11,779 nucleotides of DNA from an uncultured Bacilli bacterium (GCA_947625715.1 CANQPR010000042.1:1-11779); one strand, 5' to 3'; counted from the stretch's first letter, positions 1 through 7,280 are shown. Notes: generated by a model not told the origin, from the letters alone. Program-made: numbers and translations.

Positions 1-27
1 CTTGCTTATCACCTATAAACCCACAGG

Positions 28-2073
28 CTAAAAATTCCATTGAATTTCTATATTCCTCAAACCAGTATCTTTATCTTTTTTTCCTACAATTATTTTGTCT
101 ATCCATTCGGATATTATTTCAGAAGATAATTCAGTTACTTTATTGTATTTTTCAAATAAATTTTTTGAATTTATCATTTGTTCTTGTTTAACAGCAATCA
201 TCTTTATTTCATTAGTAATTTTTTTACTACGTTCAATAAGATTATTTTTATCTTCTTCATATTGTTTTACCAATAAAAAATACTGCTCTGTAGTAATTGT
301 TTCATTTATTTTATCTTCGTAAAGATGTTGAAAAAACTTATCTTTCTTATTTATTTCATTTTCTATTTTTTGTAACTCTTTCTTTAATGTTTCATTTTTT
401 TCATTAAAATATTTGTTATCAATCATTTCTTGGTTTAATTGTTTTAATAGATTACCATTTTTATATTTTTCAATATTTTCATTTATTTGTTTTATAATAT
501 CTTTTTCTAATAAATCAAGTCTTATTAAACTTCTGTTGTCACAATTACGCCATTGTTGTTGCTTGTCAGAACATACTAAGTATTCATGTTGTTTACTTTT
601 TGTTTTAGAAAATGCTTTACCACAGTATTTGCAATAAACTTTCTTACTAAATGGATTTAATGTTCCAGTAGCAAATTGACAAGTTGGTTGATTATTCATT
701 CTACTTTGAACACTATACCATGTATCTTTATCTATAATAGGATCGTGCATATTTTCAACAACAATCCACTCTTCATGTGGTTTATGTCTTGATTTTTTTA
801 TCTTATAAGAAATCTTTTCATATTTTCCTTGTACTGTATTTCCTATATATGTTTCATTTCTTAGCATTTCCCTTATTGTATACATACTCCAACTTGGCTT
901 TTTTTCATAAGTGACAGTTGAAAAAATATTATTTTCTTTAAGAACTTCTGTTAAGTAATTTAATTTTGCATTATTGTTATTTGAAGGTACTTCAACCTCT
1001 AATTCATAAGATACTTTCCCATAACGTTTTAATTCATTTATTAAACAAATAACATACTTTGATTCGTTTGGAATATAATCATTTTCATTAAGTTTATGAT
1101 ACTTGTTTTCATTAGTTAAGTCCTCAATTTTAATATTTTTATCATCTGAAGTAGAATAAAATAATTGCATATTTTTATCTATTTTACGTACTTTCATTTT
1201 TACATTTTTCTTTATTGGACTTCCTAATTCTTCAACAAGTGTTCCTAATGTTATTATATTTTCATACTTTTCATTAATAAGATTTTCTATTGTGTTAAAT
1301 ATTATATAGTTTCCCATATTTTGAATATTTTTTCTTTTTCTATTTTCACAAGAAGAATTTCCTATTTTAATTCCATTTAATCTTTTGTAATCATAAGGAC
1401 ATAATATATTTTCTGAATTTAAATAATTCAAAATTTTTACATATCCCCAGCCCATTTTATACAATTCAAATATTTTTTTAACATTTTCTGACGCTACTGG
1501 GTCTATAATTAAATGGTTTTTATCATCTGGGTCTTTTAAATAGCCATAAGGAGCTTGGGAACTTGTAAACAACCCTTTTTCTTTTTTATTTCTTAATGTA
1601 GCTTTAATATTTTCTGATGTATCTTCTAAATACCATTCATCTGTCATAGCTGTTATTTGACTTGCTTTTTTAGTTTCTTTTTTGGTACTATCGATTCTAT
1701 CAACACAAGCTACAAATCTAACTCCCCATTCTTTAAATTTATTGTGAATGTATTTATCTACTAATTCAATATCTCTTGCAAATCTTGCTTGAGTTTTTAC
1801 TAATACAATGTCTATATTTCCTTTTTCACATTCACTTATCATTTTATTAAAGTTCGGTCTATCCCTATCAGAACCAGAATAATCTTCATCTTCATAAACT
1901 CCAACGACTTCCCAACCGTTTTCTTCTGCATATTTTCTTAACATCAATTCTTGATTTTTAATACTTTCTGAACTTTCCTCAGGATTCTTTTCTAAATCTT
2001 CTTTTGATAATCTTAAATAAAGTGCAACCCTCCTTAATGATCGACATAGTTTTTTAGTTATTTTCTTTATCAT
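28..2073 (-). CDS. Large serine recombinase (integrase/transposase type) with an internal insertion
   Basis: Site-specific DNA recombinase of 681 residues, expected to integrate and excise a mobile element through a covalent serine-DNA intermediate. The resolvase-type catalytic domain starts at about residue 15 (RVALYLRLSKED), with the likely nucleophile Ser23, the DYSGSDRDRPNFN segment at 64-76 and the TQARFARD motif with its conserved arginines at 94-101. The recombinase domain follows (APYGY at 174, then SWSMYTIREMLRNETYIGN at 394-412). A zinc ribbon has Cys481, Cys484, Cys501 and Cys511, and a lysine/glutamate-rich coiled coil lies at about 550-640. About 150 residues (roughly 240-392) interrupt the recombinase domain and match nothing I know in the family. 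The ATG follows AAAGGGA. It lies downstream of two small minus-strand genes, the usual place for an integrase at the end of an element. The family call is secure; the element's far end is not visible. Confidence 0.95.
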   Translation of the reverse strand: MIKKITKKLCRSLRRVALYLRLSKEDLEKNPEESSESIKNQELMLRKYAEENGWEVVGVYEDEDYSGSDRDRPNFNKMISECEKGNIDIVLVKTQARFARDIELVDKYIHNKFKEWGVRFVACVDRIDSTKKETKKASQITAMTDEWYLEDTSENIKATLRNKKEKGLFTSSQAPYGYLKDPDDKNHLIIDPVASENVKKIFELYKMGWGYVKILNYLNSENILCPYDYKRLNGIKIGNSSCENRKRKNIQNMGNYIIFNTIENLINEKYENIITLGTLVEELGSPIKKNVKMKVRKIDKNMQLFYSTSDDKNIKIEDLTNENKYHKLNENDYIPNESKYVICLINELKRYGKVSYELEVEVPSNNNNAKLNYLTEVLKENNIFSTVTYEKKPSWSMYTIREMLRNETYIGNTVQGKYEKISYKIKKSRHKPHEEWIVVENMHDPIIDKDTWYSVQSRMNNQPTCQFATGTLNPFSKKVYCKYCGKAFSKTKSKQHEYLVCSDKQQQWRNCDNRSLIRLDLLEKDIIKQINENIEKYKNGNLLKQLNQEMIDNKYFNEKNETLKKELQKIENEINKKDKFFQHLYEDKINETITTEQYFLLVKQYEEDKNNLIERSKKITNEIKMIAVKQEQMINSKNLFEKYNKVTELSSEIISEWIDKIIVGKKDKDTGLRNIEIQWNF

Positions 2074-2074
2074 T

Positions 2075-2099
2075 GATTCATTCCCTTTCTAAATGAATC
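2075..2099 (-). promoter_or_regulatory. Hairpin with the recombinase Shine-Dalgarno in its loop
   Basis: On the minus strand an 8-base arm GATTCATT (2092-2099) is separated by nine bases containing the AAAGGG ribosome binding site from its perfect complement AATGAATC (2075-2082). The start codon follows one base later. The fold would expose the ribosome binding site in a loop but hold it between the stem and the start codon. It could tune translation of the recombinase, or be a protein-binding palindrome. Function is inference. Confidence 0.5.
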
Positions 2100-2130
2100 G
2101 TTAAAATAACTTGCTTTTTCAACCAGTACC

Positions 2131-2139
2131 ATTATACCA
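2131..2139 (-). promoter_or_regulatory. Extended -10 promoter for the recombinase
   Basis: The minus strand reads TGG-TATAAT, a perfect -10 hexamer (2131-2136) with the TGn extension. It overlaps the stop codon of the preceding small gene. No good -35 is visible at 17 bases, as is common for extended -10 promoters. Predicted transcription start is near 2124, giving a leader of about 50 bases that contains the hairpin at 2075-2099. The recombinase may therefore be transcribed separately from the upstream small genes. Confidence 0.5.
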
Positions 2140-2311
2140 TCTTTTCCATAGAGTTACAGCTATAATATGATTTTTTTTCTAAATTATATATCATATTTAG
2201 TAATTTTTTATTAAATATTATTTCTATTTCTTCTTTTGATTTATTTTCATTCTTATATTTATTAGTAAAATTAAAGTTGTACTTAACCACTTCCTTATCA
2301 TTTTTCTTCAT
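2132..2311 (-). CDS. Small protein upstream of the recombinase, unrecognised
   Basis: A 59-residue, Lys/Asn/Glu-rich soluble protein. I start it at the ATG at 2311 because AAGGGGG lies eight bases upstream; a TTG two codons earlier would sit almost on top of that site. There is no membrane segment. Its position between another small gene and a serine recombinase, and its helical segment ending in NKKLLNMI, loosely recall the small accessory proteins (TnpW-like or directionality factors) next to Tn4451-type recombinases, but I cannot assign it. It ends inside the recombinase's predicted -10. That it is a real gene is well supported by the ribosome binding site and tight spacing; its function is unknown. 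Confidence 0.65.
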   Translation of the reverse strand: MKKNDKEVVKYNFNFTNKYKNENKSKEEIEIIFNKKLLNMIYNLEKKSYYSCNSMEKMV

Positions 2312-2326
2312 AAGCAAAACCCCCTT

Positions 2327-2569
2327 TTATAAAACCATTTCACTATCTTTACTAAATTTATCAAAATAAACTACTTTTTTTCTAACATTATCATAACTAA
2401 AATATAAAAAATCATTTTCTTTATCAGTTATTTTTATCAAATTTTTATTAATTAAAAATATATTAAAATTATTTACATTTATATTTTTCTTTATGTAAGT
2501 TAAAATTTTAAACTGTTCAATAGTATCAACGTGATTATTTTCTATTTCATTTTTTGTTAATATTTTCAT
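2327..2569 (-). CDS. Small hypothetical protein, first gene of a two-gene unit
   Basis: An 80-residue soluble protein with no recognised domain. The ATG at 2569 follows AAAAGGGGG, the same unusual site used by the genes at 2311 and 3054. Its TAA stop is 15 bases before the next start, so the two small genes are probably cotranscribed. The middle (about residues 26-66) alternates hydrophobic and polar residues in a way that suggests beta strands; the N-terminus is helical. The leader upstream carries hairpins and a terminator-like structure (2590-2730), so expression is probably conditional. No function can be given from sequence. Confidence 0.65.
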   Translation of the reverse strand: MKILTKNEIENNHVDTIEQFKILTYIKKNINVNNFNIFLINKNLIKITDKENDFLYFSYDNVRKKVVYFDKFSKDSEMVL

Positions 2570-2589
2570 CTTACATTCCCCCTTTTCAA

Positions 2590-2617
2590 ATAAAAAAACT
2601 CGTACTTACTACAAGTT
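2590..2617 (-). terminator. Terminator-like hairpin with U7 tail just before a start codon
   Basis: Minus-strand arms AACTTGTA (2610-2617) and TACGAGTT (2597-2604) form eight pairs with one G-U and a five-base loop, followed by an uninterrupted run of seven T. The Shine-Dalgarno of the gene at 2569 starts a few bases later. The hairpin is GC-poor, so efficiency is uncertain. It could end transcripts from the gene at 2797-3054 or act as an attenuator for the gene at 2327-2569. Confidence 0.45.
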
Positions 2618-2730
2618 ACTATCAAAAAAAGACAAAACTATCTCATTAAGGAATTAAATTCCCTTAAAATTACGTAACATTTAATTTTTTAAATGTTATT
2701 GTTTTAACTCGTATTTATCTTACTATTATA
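2597..2730 (-). promoter_or_regulatory. Candidate attenuator leader with two alternative pairings
   Basis: A perfect TATAAT on the minus strand (2725-2730; -35 weak) predicts a start near 2718. The leader then contains segment 1 TACGAGTTA (2705-2713), a perfect 10-bp hairpin (2675-2698), a second hairpin with one bulge (2646-2667), segment 2 TAACTTGTA (2610-2618), and segment 3 TACGAGTT (2597-2604) followed by T7. Segment 1 can pair with segment 2 over nine bases, which would prevent the terminator made by segments 2 and 3. This is the classical layout of an antiterminator/terminator switch. The signal that would drive it is unknown. Confidence 0.4.
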
Positions 2731-2773
2731 AGATAGGTTCTGATATAAGCCTTAACATCTTACCGAGCCTTTT

Positions 2774-2804
2774 TTAACTAGTGTTTATAAAGCATTCTAG
2801 TTAA
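2774..2804. repeat. Inverted repeat over the end of the winged-helix-like gene
   Basis: TTAACTAG (2774-2781) and CTAGTTAA (2797-2804) form perfect 8-base arms around a 15-base loop, and include the stop codon of the gene at 2797-3054. There is no T run after it on the minus strand, so it is a poor intrinsic terminator; it may protect the 3' end of the message or be a binding site. Confidence 0.4.
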
Positions 2805-3054
2805 TTGATATTGTATACATTCCAACATCATATTCTTTATATATTAGATATTTTAATTCTTCTAATATTTTAAGATTTTTTCTCAATCCTTTATTCTTTA
2901 TGTTAATTACTTTTTGGATTTCTCCTACATTTATATCTATAATGATTTTATCTAAACCTTTAGCACAAATATATGAGTATATTAACTTTGTTTCTTTTGG
3001 AATTCTTTTATCTTTCCAAATTTTTTGCAATTCATTGTTGACTTTTAACTTCAT
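2797..3054 (-). CDS. Small winged-helix-like DNA-binding protein
   Basis: An 85-residue protein that looks like a single winged helix: a helix with KETKLIYSYICAKG (about 20-33), a helix-turn-helix-like stretch (about 44-67), and a C-terminal hairpin ending DVGMYTISIN that would form the wing. This pattern is known from phage and plasmid regulators and replication-initiator N-termini. The ATG follows AAAGGGGG at 11 bases. It is divergent from the XRE gene at 3206 and is driven by a TTGACA promoter with a palindrome in its spacer, the arrangement of a repressed lytic/excision-side gene. The fold call is by pattern only, so the assignment is moderate. Confidence 0.55.
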   Translation of the reverse strand: MKLKVNNELQKIWKDKRIPKETKLIYSYICAKGLDKIIIDINVGEIQKVINIKNKGLRKNLKILEELKYLIYKEYDVGMYTISIN

Positions 3055-3080
3055 TAATATAACTTCCCCCTTTCTTCTTT

Positions 3081-3099
3081 TTGATGAGCTTTACATCAA
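3081..3099. promoter_or_regulatory. Candidate operator TTGATG-N7-CATCAA
   Basis: Perfect 6-base inverted arms lie between the minus-strand promoter and its gene. Related half-sites recur across the divergent region: CATCAA at 3157-3162 (facing TTGATT at 3147-3152) and again at 3181-3186. A family of half-sites between two divergent regulator genes fits binding by the XRE protein at 3206; this is inference. Confidence 0.4.
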
Positions 3100-3109
3100 A
3101 TTTGTTTTT

Positions 3110-3138
3110 AGTCTATCACTCAAGTTTGAGTTTGTCAA
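3110..3138 (-). promoter_or_regulatory. Consensus promoter with operator palindrome in the spacer
   Basis: On the minus strand: perfect -35 TTGACA (3133-3138), 17-base spacer, extended -10 TGA-TAGACT (3110-3115). The spacer contains the 14-base palindrome ACTCAA-GT-TTGAGT (3118-3131), so a protein bound there would block RNA polymerase. It drives the gene at 2797-3054 and perhaps the small genes beyond it. Confidence 0.65.
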
Positions 3139-3146
3139 CAATAACG

Positions 3147-3175
3147 TTGATTTTTACATCAAAATATGTTATGCT
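3147..3175 (+). promoter_or_regulatory. Promoter of the XRE regulator
   Basis: TTGATT (3147-3152), a 17-base spacer and TATGCT (3170-3175) on the plus strand, followed by AGAGGTG (3194-3200) and the ATG at 3206. The -35 is only nine bases from the -35 of the divergent promoter, so the two promoters are back to back and one bound repressor could influence both. Confidence 0.55.
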
Positions 3176-3205
3176 TATCTCATCAAATGAATAAGAGGTG
3201 TAAAA

Positions 3206-3745
3206 ATGTTAAATAAACATACAACTGATTTAGGCAAAATAATTAAAGAATCTAGGGAAAAATTAGGCATATCTCAAAGGCAATTAGCTAGGCAAGCTAA
3301 TATGGACTGTGCAGAAGTTTCACGTATTGAAGCTGGCAAAAGACTTAAACCAAATATATTATATTTAAAAGGTATTGCTGAAACATTAAATCTAAGTATG
3401 GTTGATTTAATGAAACTTGCAGGATATAACGAGATTGATATTAATTGGGGTAAAAATTTAATTAATAAAAGAACTTCAGCTGATTATCAAAATCAAATTC
3501 AAAGCTATGAACAATTCTATTTTGATGTTTTAGAAGAATTAGAAAATAGAAGAAAAATAGATTTTGCAATTAAAGGAGCAATTGCCGATTTAATTGATAA
3601 AATAGAATTAGCTAAAATAGAAAAGAAAGATATATCAAATGATGAAATATTAGAAAGACTAAAAGAATTAATTCCTATGATAAGACCAAATTTAGAAAAA
3701 CTTGATAAATCAAAATATCCAACATTTGATAAAGGTTTATTTTAA
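3206..3745 (+). CDS. XRE-family repressor-like regulator
   Basis: A 179-residue transcription regulator. The N-terminal HTH_XRE domain spans about residues 9-67 (IIKESREKLGISQRQLA, then AEVSRIEAGKR as turn and recognition helix). The rest is a charged helical region (about 90-170) that may mediate dimerisation or sensing; no peptidase or membrane segment is visible. The ATG has AGAGGTG five bases upstream. Being divergent from the winged-helix-like gene and in the same block as a serine recombinase, it is best read as the element's master repressor. The ligand or inducing signal is not evident. Confidence is high for the family, moderate for the role. Confidence 0.88.
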   Translation: MLNKHTTDLGKIIKESREKLGISQRQLARQANMDCAEVSRIEAGKRLKPNILYLKGIAETLNLSMVDLMKLAGYNEIDINWGKNLINKRTSADYQNQIQSYEQFYFDVLEELENRRKIDFAIKGAIADLIDKIELAKIEKKDISNDEILERLKELIPMIRPNLEKLDKSKYPTFDKGLF

Positions 3746-3781
3746 AAAGAAAAAAAACTAAAATTAGACATTGTTTTATAT

Positions 3782-3832
3782 AAAAAAGTGCTATTAAATA
3801 ATTAAAAGTTAATTATTTAATAGCACCTCTTT
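3782..3832. terminator. Bidirectional terminator, perfect 18-bp stem
   Basis: GTGCTATTAAATAATTAA (3788-3805) and its exact complement (3809-3826) flank a three-base loop. The minus strand continues with six T (complement of 3782-3787) and the plus strand with CTCTTTT. It separates the convergent XRE gene (ending 3745) and the exporter operon (ending 3905). Confidence 0.88.
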
Positions 3833-3904
3833 TGCTAATTATCACAATTTTTGTTGTTTTAAAATAATTTAATAAATTAAAAACATAGACTTTAAAAGTA
3901 ACAA

Positions 3905-4363
3905 TTATTTTGATTTAATCCATAAAAAAATTTCTACACAAATTCCAAATAAGAAAAATATTCCAAAAATTAAATAAGCTGTTTTTTCATCTACATTATT
4001 GACATACAGTATTGTTTCCAAAGCACACAATAATAAACATATTATTATTCCTAATATAAGTGTTGCAAGTTGTACTTTTTTTTGTTTCTTTTTAGAGTAA
4101 TCAATAGTTTTAAGCAGTATTTCTTCACTTTTTATTGCAACATTATCTTTATTAACACGTTCTCCATTTAAAATTTCTATTATTGATACTTCAAATATTT
4201 TACTTAATGGCTTTAATAAAGACATATCTATAAGTCCTAATCCTCGTTCCCATTTACTTACAGTATTTTTAGTTATTCCTAATTTTTCAGCAAGTTGTTC
4301 TTGAGTTAAATTTTTCTCTTTACGAAGAGTTGCAATAAATTTTCCAATTTTTTCTTGATCCAT
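3905..4363 (-). CDS. Membrane-anchored XRE regulator, last gene of the ABC exporter operon
   Basis: A 152-residue protein with an N-terminal HTH_XRE domain (about 5-62; LRKEKNLTQEQLAEKLGITK then VSKWERG), a charged linker with KKKQKK, and two transmembrane helices (about 98-121 and 128-148) with a very short outer loop. This architecture would place a DNA-binding domain on the inner face of the membrane, so it could sense envelope state or the transporter directly. I choose the ATG at 4363 because AAGGAGA lies seven bases upstream; an in-frame upstream ATG has no such site. It is 70 bases downstream of the short permease and probably cotranscribed, although an own promoter is possible. Likely controls the exporter operon (inference). 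Confidence 0.85.
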   Translation of the reverse strand: MDQEKIGKFIATLRKEKNLTQEQLAEKLGITKNTVSKWERGLGLIDMSLLKPLSKIFEVSIIEILNGERVNKDNVAIKSEEILLKTIDYSKKKQKKVQLATLILGIIICLLLCALETILYVNNVDEKTAYLIFGIFFLFGICVEIFLWIKSK

Positions 4364-4433
4364 AATTTTGTCTCCTTCCATTTTTAATTTATTAAAAGAC
4401 ACATTTTATATCTACATAGTTATTTTTAACATT

Positions 4434-5267
4434 TTACCCAAATAAATTTAAACATTTTAAAATATAAACAATTATTGATGAAAATATTAAGGCAATGACA
4501 AAGGATAATATTATTAAAATAATTATTTTTATTAAATTAAATTTCAAAATTTTCTTTTTACTATATCCCAATTTATAGTATAAATCATTCTTTTTATGTT
4601 CATCTTGTACTATATTAAAACAAGTAGTTAAAAGAATAATTATAAAAATAAATAGCAAAACTAATATTAATACTTTTACAATATTTATATATGTTTCATA
4701 ATTTTCACTACTAGAATGCCTTTGAAATACAACATTATCTATTCCATATTTATCTTCTAATTTTTTTATCGTTTTATCTTTCTTTAACCAATTATTTAAA
4801 ATAATAATATAACTATGGGAAAAAGATTTATTATCTTCTATTATCTTTTTTGATACGTTTACAAATGAAAAATTATTTTTATTACTATCAAAGTTTTTAA
4901 TATTAAATTCATAAGTTTTATTTAACTCTAGTTCTACTGGTTCTTCCTTAGATAGCGAATTTTGAAAATGGTTTGGTAAAATAATTTCATTTTCTTTTAA
5001 TTCATTATTGCCAATTAAATATATTTCTTCAAAACCATCTTTTAATTTTAAAGCTAAAAAATAATCTTTAATATTTTTGTTCTTCTTTAATTCAACAATG
5101 TTATCACTTTTTACTTCAATAAATGAGCCATCATAAGTATTGTTTTCTAATATTTCAAAATTTTTACTAGCAAATAATAAAACAAATAAAGCTATTAATA
5201 ACAATGTATAAATCAAAAAATATATTTTAGTAATTTTTTTTCTAATAAAACTTATATATACTAACAT
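4434..5267 (-). CDS. Short FtsX-type ABC permease
   Basis: A 277-residue membrane protein. One N-terminal transmembrane helix (about 13-33), an outer domain (about 34-195), then two helices (197-219 and 246-270) joined by a cytoplasmic loop with YYKLGYSKKKIL, the counterpart of LLKAIGYSNKQI in the neighbouring permease. FtsX/MacB permeases normally have a fourth helix after this point; here the protein ends at ILKCLNLFG. The start has AAGGAAG eight bases upstream, and lies one base after the stop of the preceding permease, so the two are translationally linked. It probably forms a heterodimer with that permease. Either a natural short form or a truncation. Confidence 0.78.
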   Translation of the reverse strand: MLVYISFIRKKITKIYFLIYTLLLIALFVLLFASKNFEILENNTYDGSFIEVKSDNIVELKKNKNIKDYFLALKLKDGFEEIYLIGNNELKENEIILPNHFQNSLSKEEPVELELNKTYEFNIKNFDSNKNNFSFVNVSKKIIEDNKSFSHSYIIILNNWLKKDKTIKKLEDKYGIDNVVFQRHSSSENYETYINIVKVLILVLLFIFIIILLTTCFNIVQDEHKKNDLYYKLGYSKKKILKFNLIKIIILIILSFVIALIFSSIIVYILKCLNLFG

Positions 5268-5268
5268 T

Positions 5269-6555
5269 CTAATCTTCCTTTAATAATTCACTTATTGGAT
5301 ACTTTAAAAACTTTTTACCAATTTTATTATTGATAAATATAATATACAATAAAGCAATTAAAACTAAAATTAAATTGTATAGATATGGAATTTCCACAAT
5401 AACACTAAAGTAATCAAATCTACCTAAGAAATAATTAGTTACTATAAAATAAACTATTAAATATATAATAAAAGATAAGACGACACTTATAATTGTAATT
5501 ATTAAATTTTCTACTAACTCAATTTTATTAATTTGTTTGTTTGAATATCCAATAGCTTTTAATAGTCCAATATTTATATGACGAATACGATATTTTTTTA
5601 AGATAAAATTATAAATTAAAGCAAAAATTATAATTATCAAAACAACTGAAATAGAAAGAGGAATATAGAAGAATAAATCTATAGTTTTATCTATTTCAAA
5701 AATTTCACTAAAGGAATAACCCTTTTTTGCTAATTCAGTTTTAACATATTCATAATTTTTATATTCATCTACTCTTACTAAACGATCTTCATAATAATTA
5801 TCAGTATATTCTTCAGTACCATCCACATAAACTGCGTATCCTCCAACACTTATATCACTTGCTAATAAATCTATTGCACCCATTGTGCCATAAAAAGTAT
5901 TCATTTCCACTAAATTATCTTTTGAATCATAAGTTCCAACAATTTTAAAAGTAATAATTGGATTTTGATTTATGATTTCTTCCATTTTTTCTTCATAATC
6001 TGGATCACGATGATTAATACGGGCAGTATGGGCAGTTATTATATTTGCTCTAACTTTAATTTCTGAACCAATTAAATCATTACCATTTAAAATATTTTTT
6101 TTATAGTCCTTTTTTTCAACACTAAATTCATCGTGAGGATAGAATCTAACAGGAACAACTACTTCATAATCATTCAAAACATTTCTTCCTTTTATTATTT
6201 TTACGTCATCTTTAGTAAGCATAGCTTTAATTGACCCATAACCTTGCTCATCACCAGTAGTAAATTCATCTAAATCTGTATAAAAAGGACTATAATATTT
6301 ATTACTTACATTTACTATAACGTGTGAAATATTGCTAATTTCATCTAATTGTTGTTCACTTTTATTATCATTATAAACAATTAAACTTCGAGAATCAACA
6401 CTATATTTTTGTAAATCTCTTTGATAATCAATTACAAAATAAGCTATAGTTAAAAGAATATATAAAGCTAAAAATATTAAAACAGTAATTATTAAAAATA
6501 TTATATTTTCTTTTGTCTTTAAATGTTTTAAAGATGTCTTATACATATTATTCAT
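5269..6555 (-). CDS. FtsX-type ABC transporter permease
   Basis: A 428-residue permease of the MacB/LolC type VII ABC family. TM1 is at about 15-40, a large extracytoplasmic domain at 41-290, and three helices near the C-terminus (about 294-319, 350-374 and 392-409), with the cytoplasmic coupling motif NIGLLKAIGYSNKQI between TM2 and TM3. I choose the ATG at 6555, six bases after AGGTGA; a GTG at 6564 falls within that site. The start overlaps the end of the ATPase gene by eight bases, indicating translational coupling. Such pairs act as mechanotransmission pumps for peptides, lipoproteins or antibiotics; the substrate cannot be read from the sequence. Confidence 0.9.
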   Translation of the reverse strand: MNNMYKTSLKHLKTKENIIFLIITVLIFLALYILLTIAYFVIDYQRDLQKYSVDSRSLIVYNDNKSEQQLDEISNISHVIVNVSNKYYSPFYTDLDEFTTGDEQGYGSIKAMLTKDDVKIIKGRNVLNDYEVVVPVRFYPHDEFSVEKKDYKKNILNGNDLIGSEIKVRANIITAHTARINHRDPDYEEKMEEIINQNPIITFKIVGTYDSKDNLVEMNTFYGTMGAIDLLASDISVGGYAVYVDGTEEYTDNYYEDRLVRVDEYKNYEYVKTELAKKGYSFSEIFEIDKTIDLFFYIPLSISVVLIIIIFALIYNFILKKYRIRHINIGLLKAIGYSNKQINKIELVENLIITIISVVLSFIIYLIVYFIVTNYFLGRFDYFSVIVEIPYLYNLILVLIALLYIIFINNKIGKKFLKYPISELLKED

Positions 6556-7234
6556 GGCTATCACCTAATTGACCATCTTTCATATATAAAACTGTATCAG
6601 CATATTTTAAAATACTTTGATTATGACTAACAACGATAACACATTTTCCCTCATCAGCAAGTTTTCTTAAAATTTTAAAAATTATTTCTTCATTTGATTC
6701 ATCTAAATTTCCTGTTGGTTCATCAGCTAAAATAACGCTTGGATTATTAGCTAAAGATCTTGCAATCGCAACTCTTTGTTGTTCCCCACCAGATAATTCT
6801 TTAGGGTAATGTTCGTTACGATTATTTAAATTGACATATTCTAATAATTGTAATGCTCGTTTTTCATATTCTTCTTTCTTTATTTCTTTATTAATATACA
6901 TAGGCAAAATTACATTTTCAAAAGATTTTAAATTTGGATCTAAACAGTAATCTTGAAATATGAAACCAAAACAAGACATTCTAAGTTGACATAAATCTTC
7001 TTCTTTAAAAGTTGATACATCTTGATTATTAATAAAATAATTGCCACTTGTTTGGTTATTAAGAGTTCCTAAAATATTTAATAACGTTGATTTACCACTT
7101 CCTGAATGACCCATAATAACGTATAACTTATTTGGATAAAAAGTATAACTAACATCTTTTAAAGCAATAATTTTTTCACTTTTCATTTGAAAATCTTTAG
7201 TTAAATTTTTAATTTCTAGCTTTTGTACTTCCAT
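6548..7234 (-). CDS. ABC transporter ATPase, MacB/LolD type
   Basis: A 228-residue ATPase powering the two permeases downstream. Visible motifs: Walker A GHSGSGKST (42-50), Q-loop FIFQDY (92-96), signature LSGGEQQRVA (147-156), Walker B VILADEP with catalytic Glu172, D-loop GNLDE (175-179) and switch His204 (VVSHN). The LSGGEQQRVAIARSL and DEPTGNLD strings are typical of the LolD/MacB/FtsE/BceA group. I start at the ATG at 7234: GGGAGGA lies just upstream, whereas an in-frame ATG at 7246 would itself contain part of that site. First gene of a four-gene operon with an extended -10 about 45 bases upstream. Confidence 0.95.
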   Translation of the reverse strand: MEVQKLEIKNLTKDFQMKSEKIIALKDVSYTFYPNKLYVIMGHSGSGKSTLLNILGTLNNQTSGNYFINNQDVSTFKEEDLCQLRMSCFGFIFQDYCLDPNLKSFENVILPMYINKEIKKEEYEKRALQLLEYVNLNNRNEHYPKELSGGEQQRVAIARSLANNPSVILADEPTGNLDESNEEIIFKILRKLADEGKCVIVVSHNQSILKYADTVLYMKDGQLGDSHE

Positions 7235-7280
7235 TTTTCCTCCCATAAAAACTTTTTTATCATCTCAACTATTTTTTAGT

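Noticed and set aside
1..30. Attachment site next to the recombinase stop codon
   Set aside because: An element end is expected near here, but I find no matching copy elsewhere in the window, so it cannot be supported.
95..637. Two plus-strand open frames of about 75 codons
   Set aside because: They are antisense shadows of the serine recombinase, have no ribosome binding sites and lack coding character.
2900..3190. Plus-strand frame of 96 codons opposite the winged-helix-like gene
   Set aside because: Shadow of the minus-strand gene; it also runs through the divergent promoter region.
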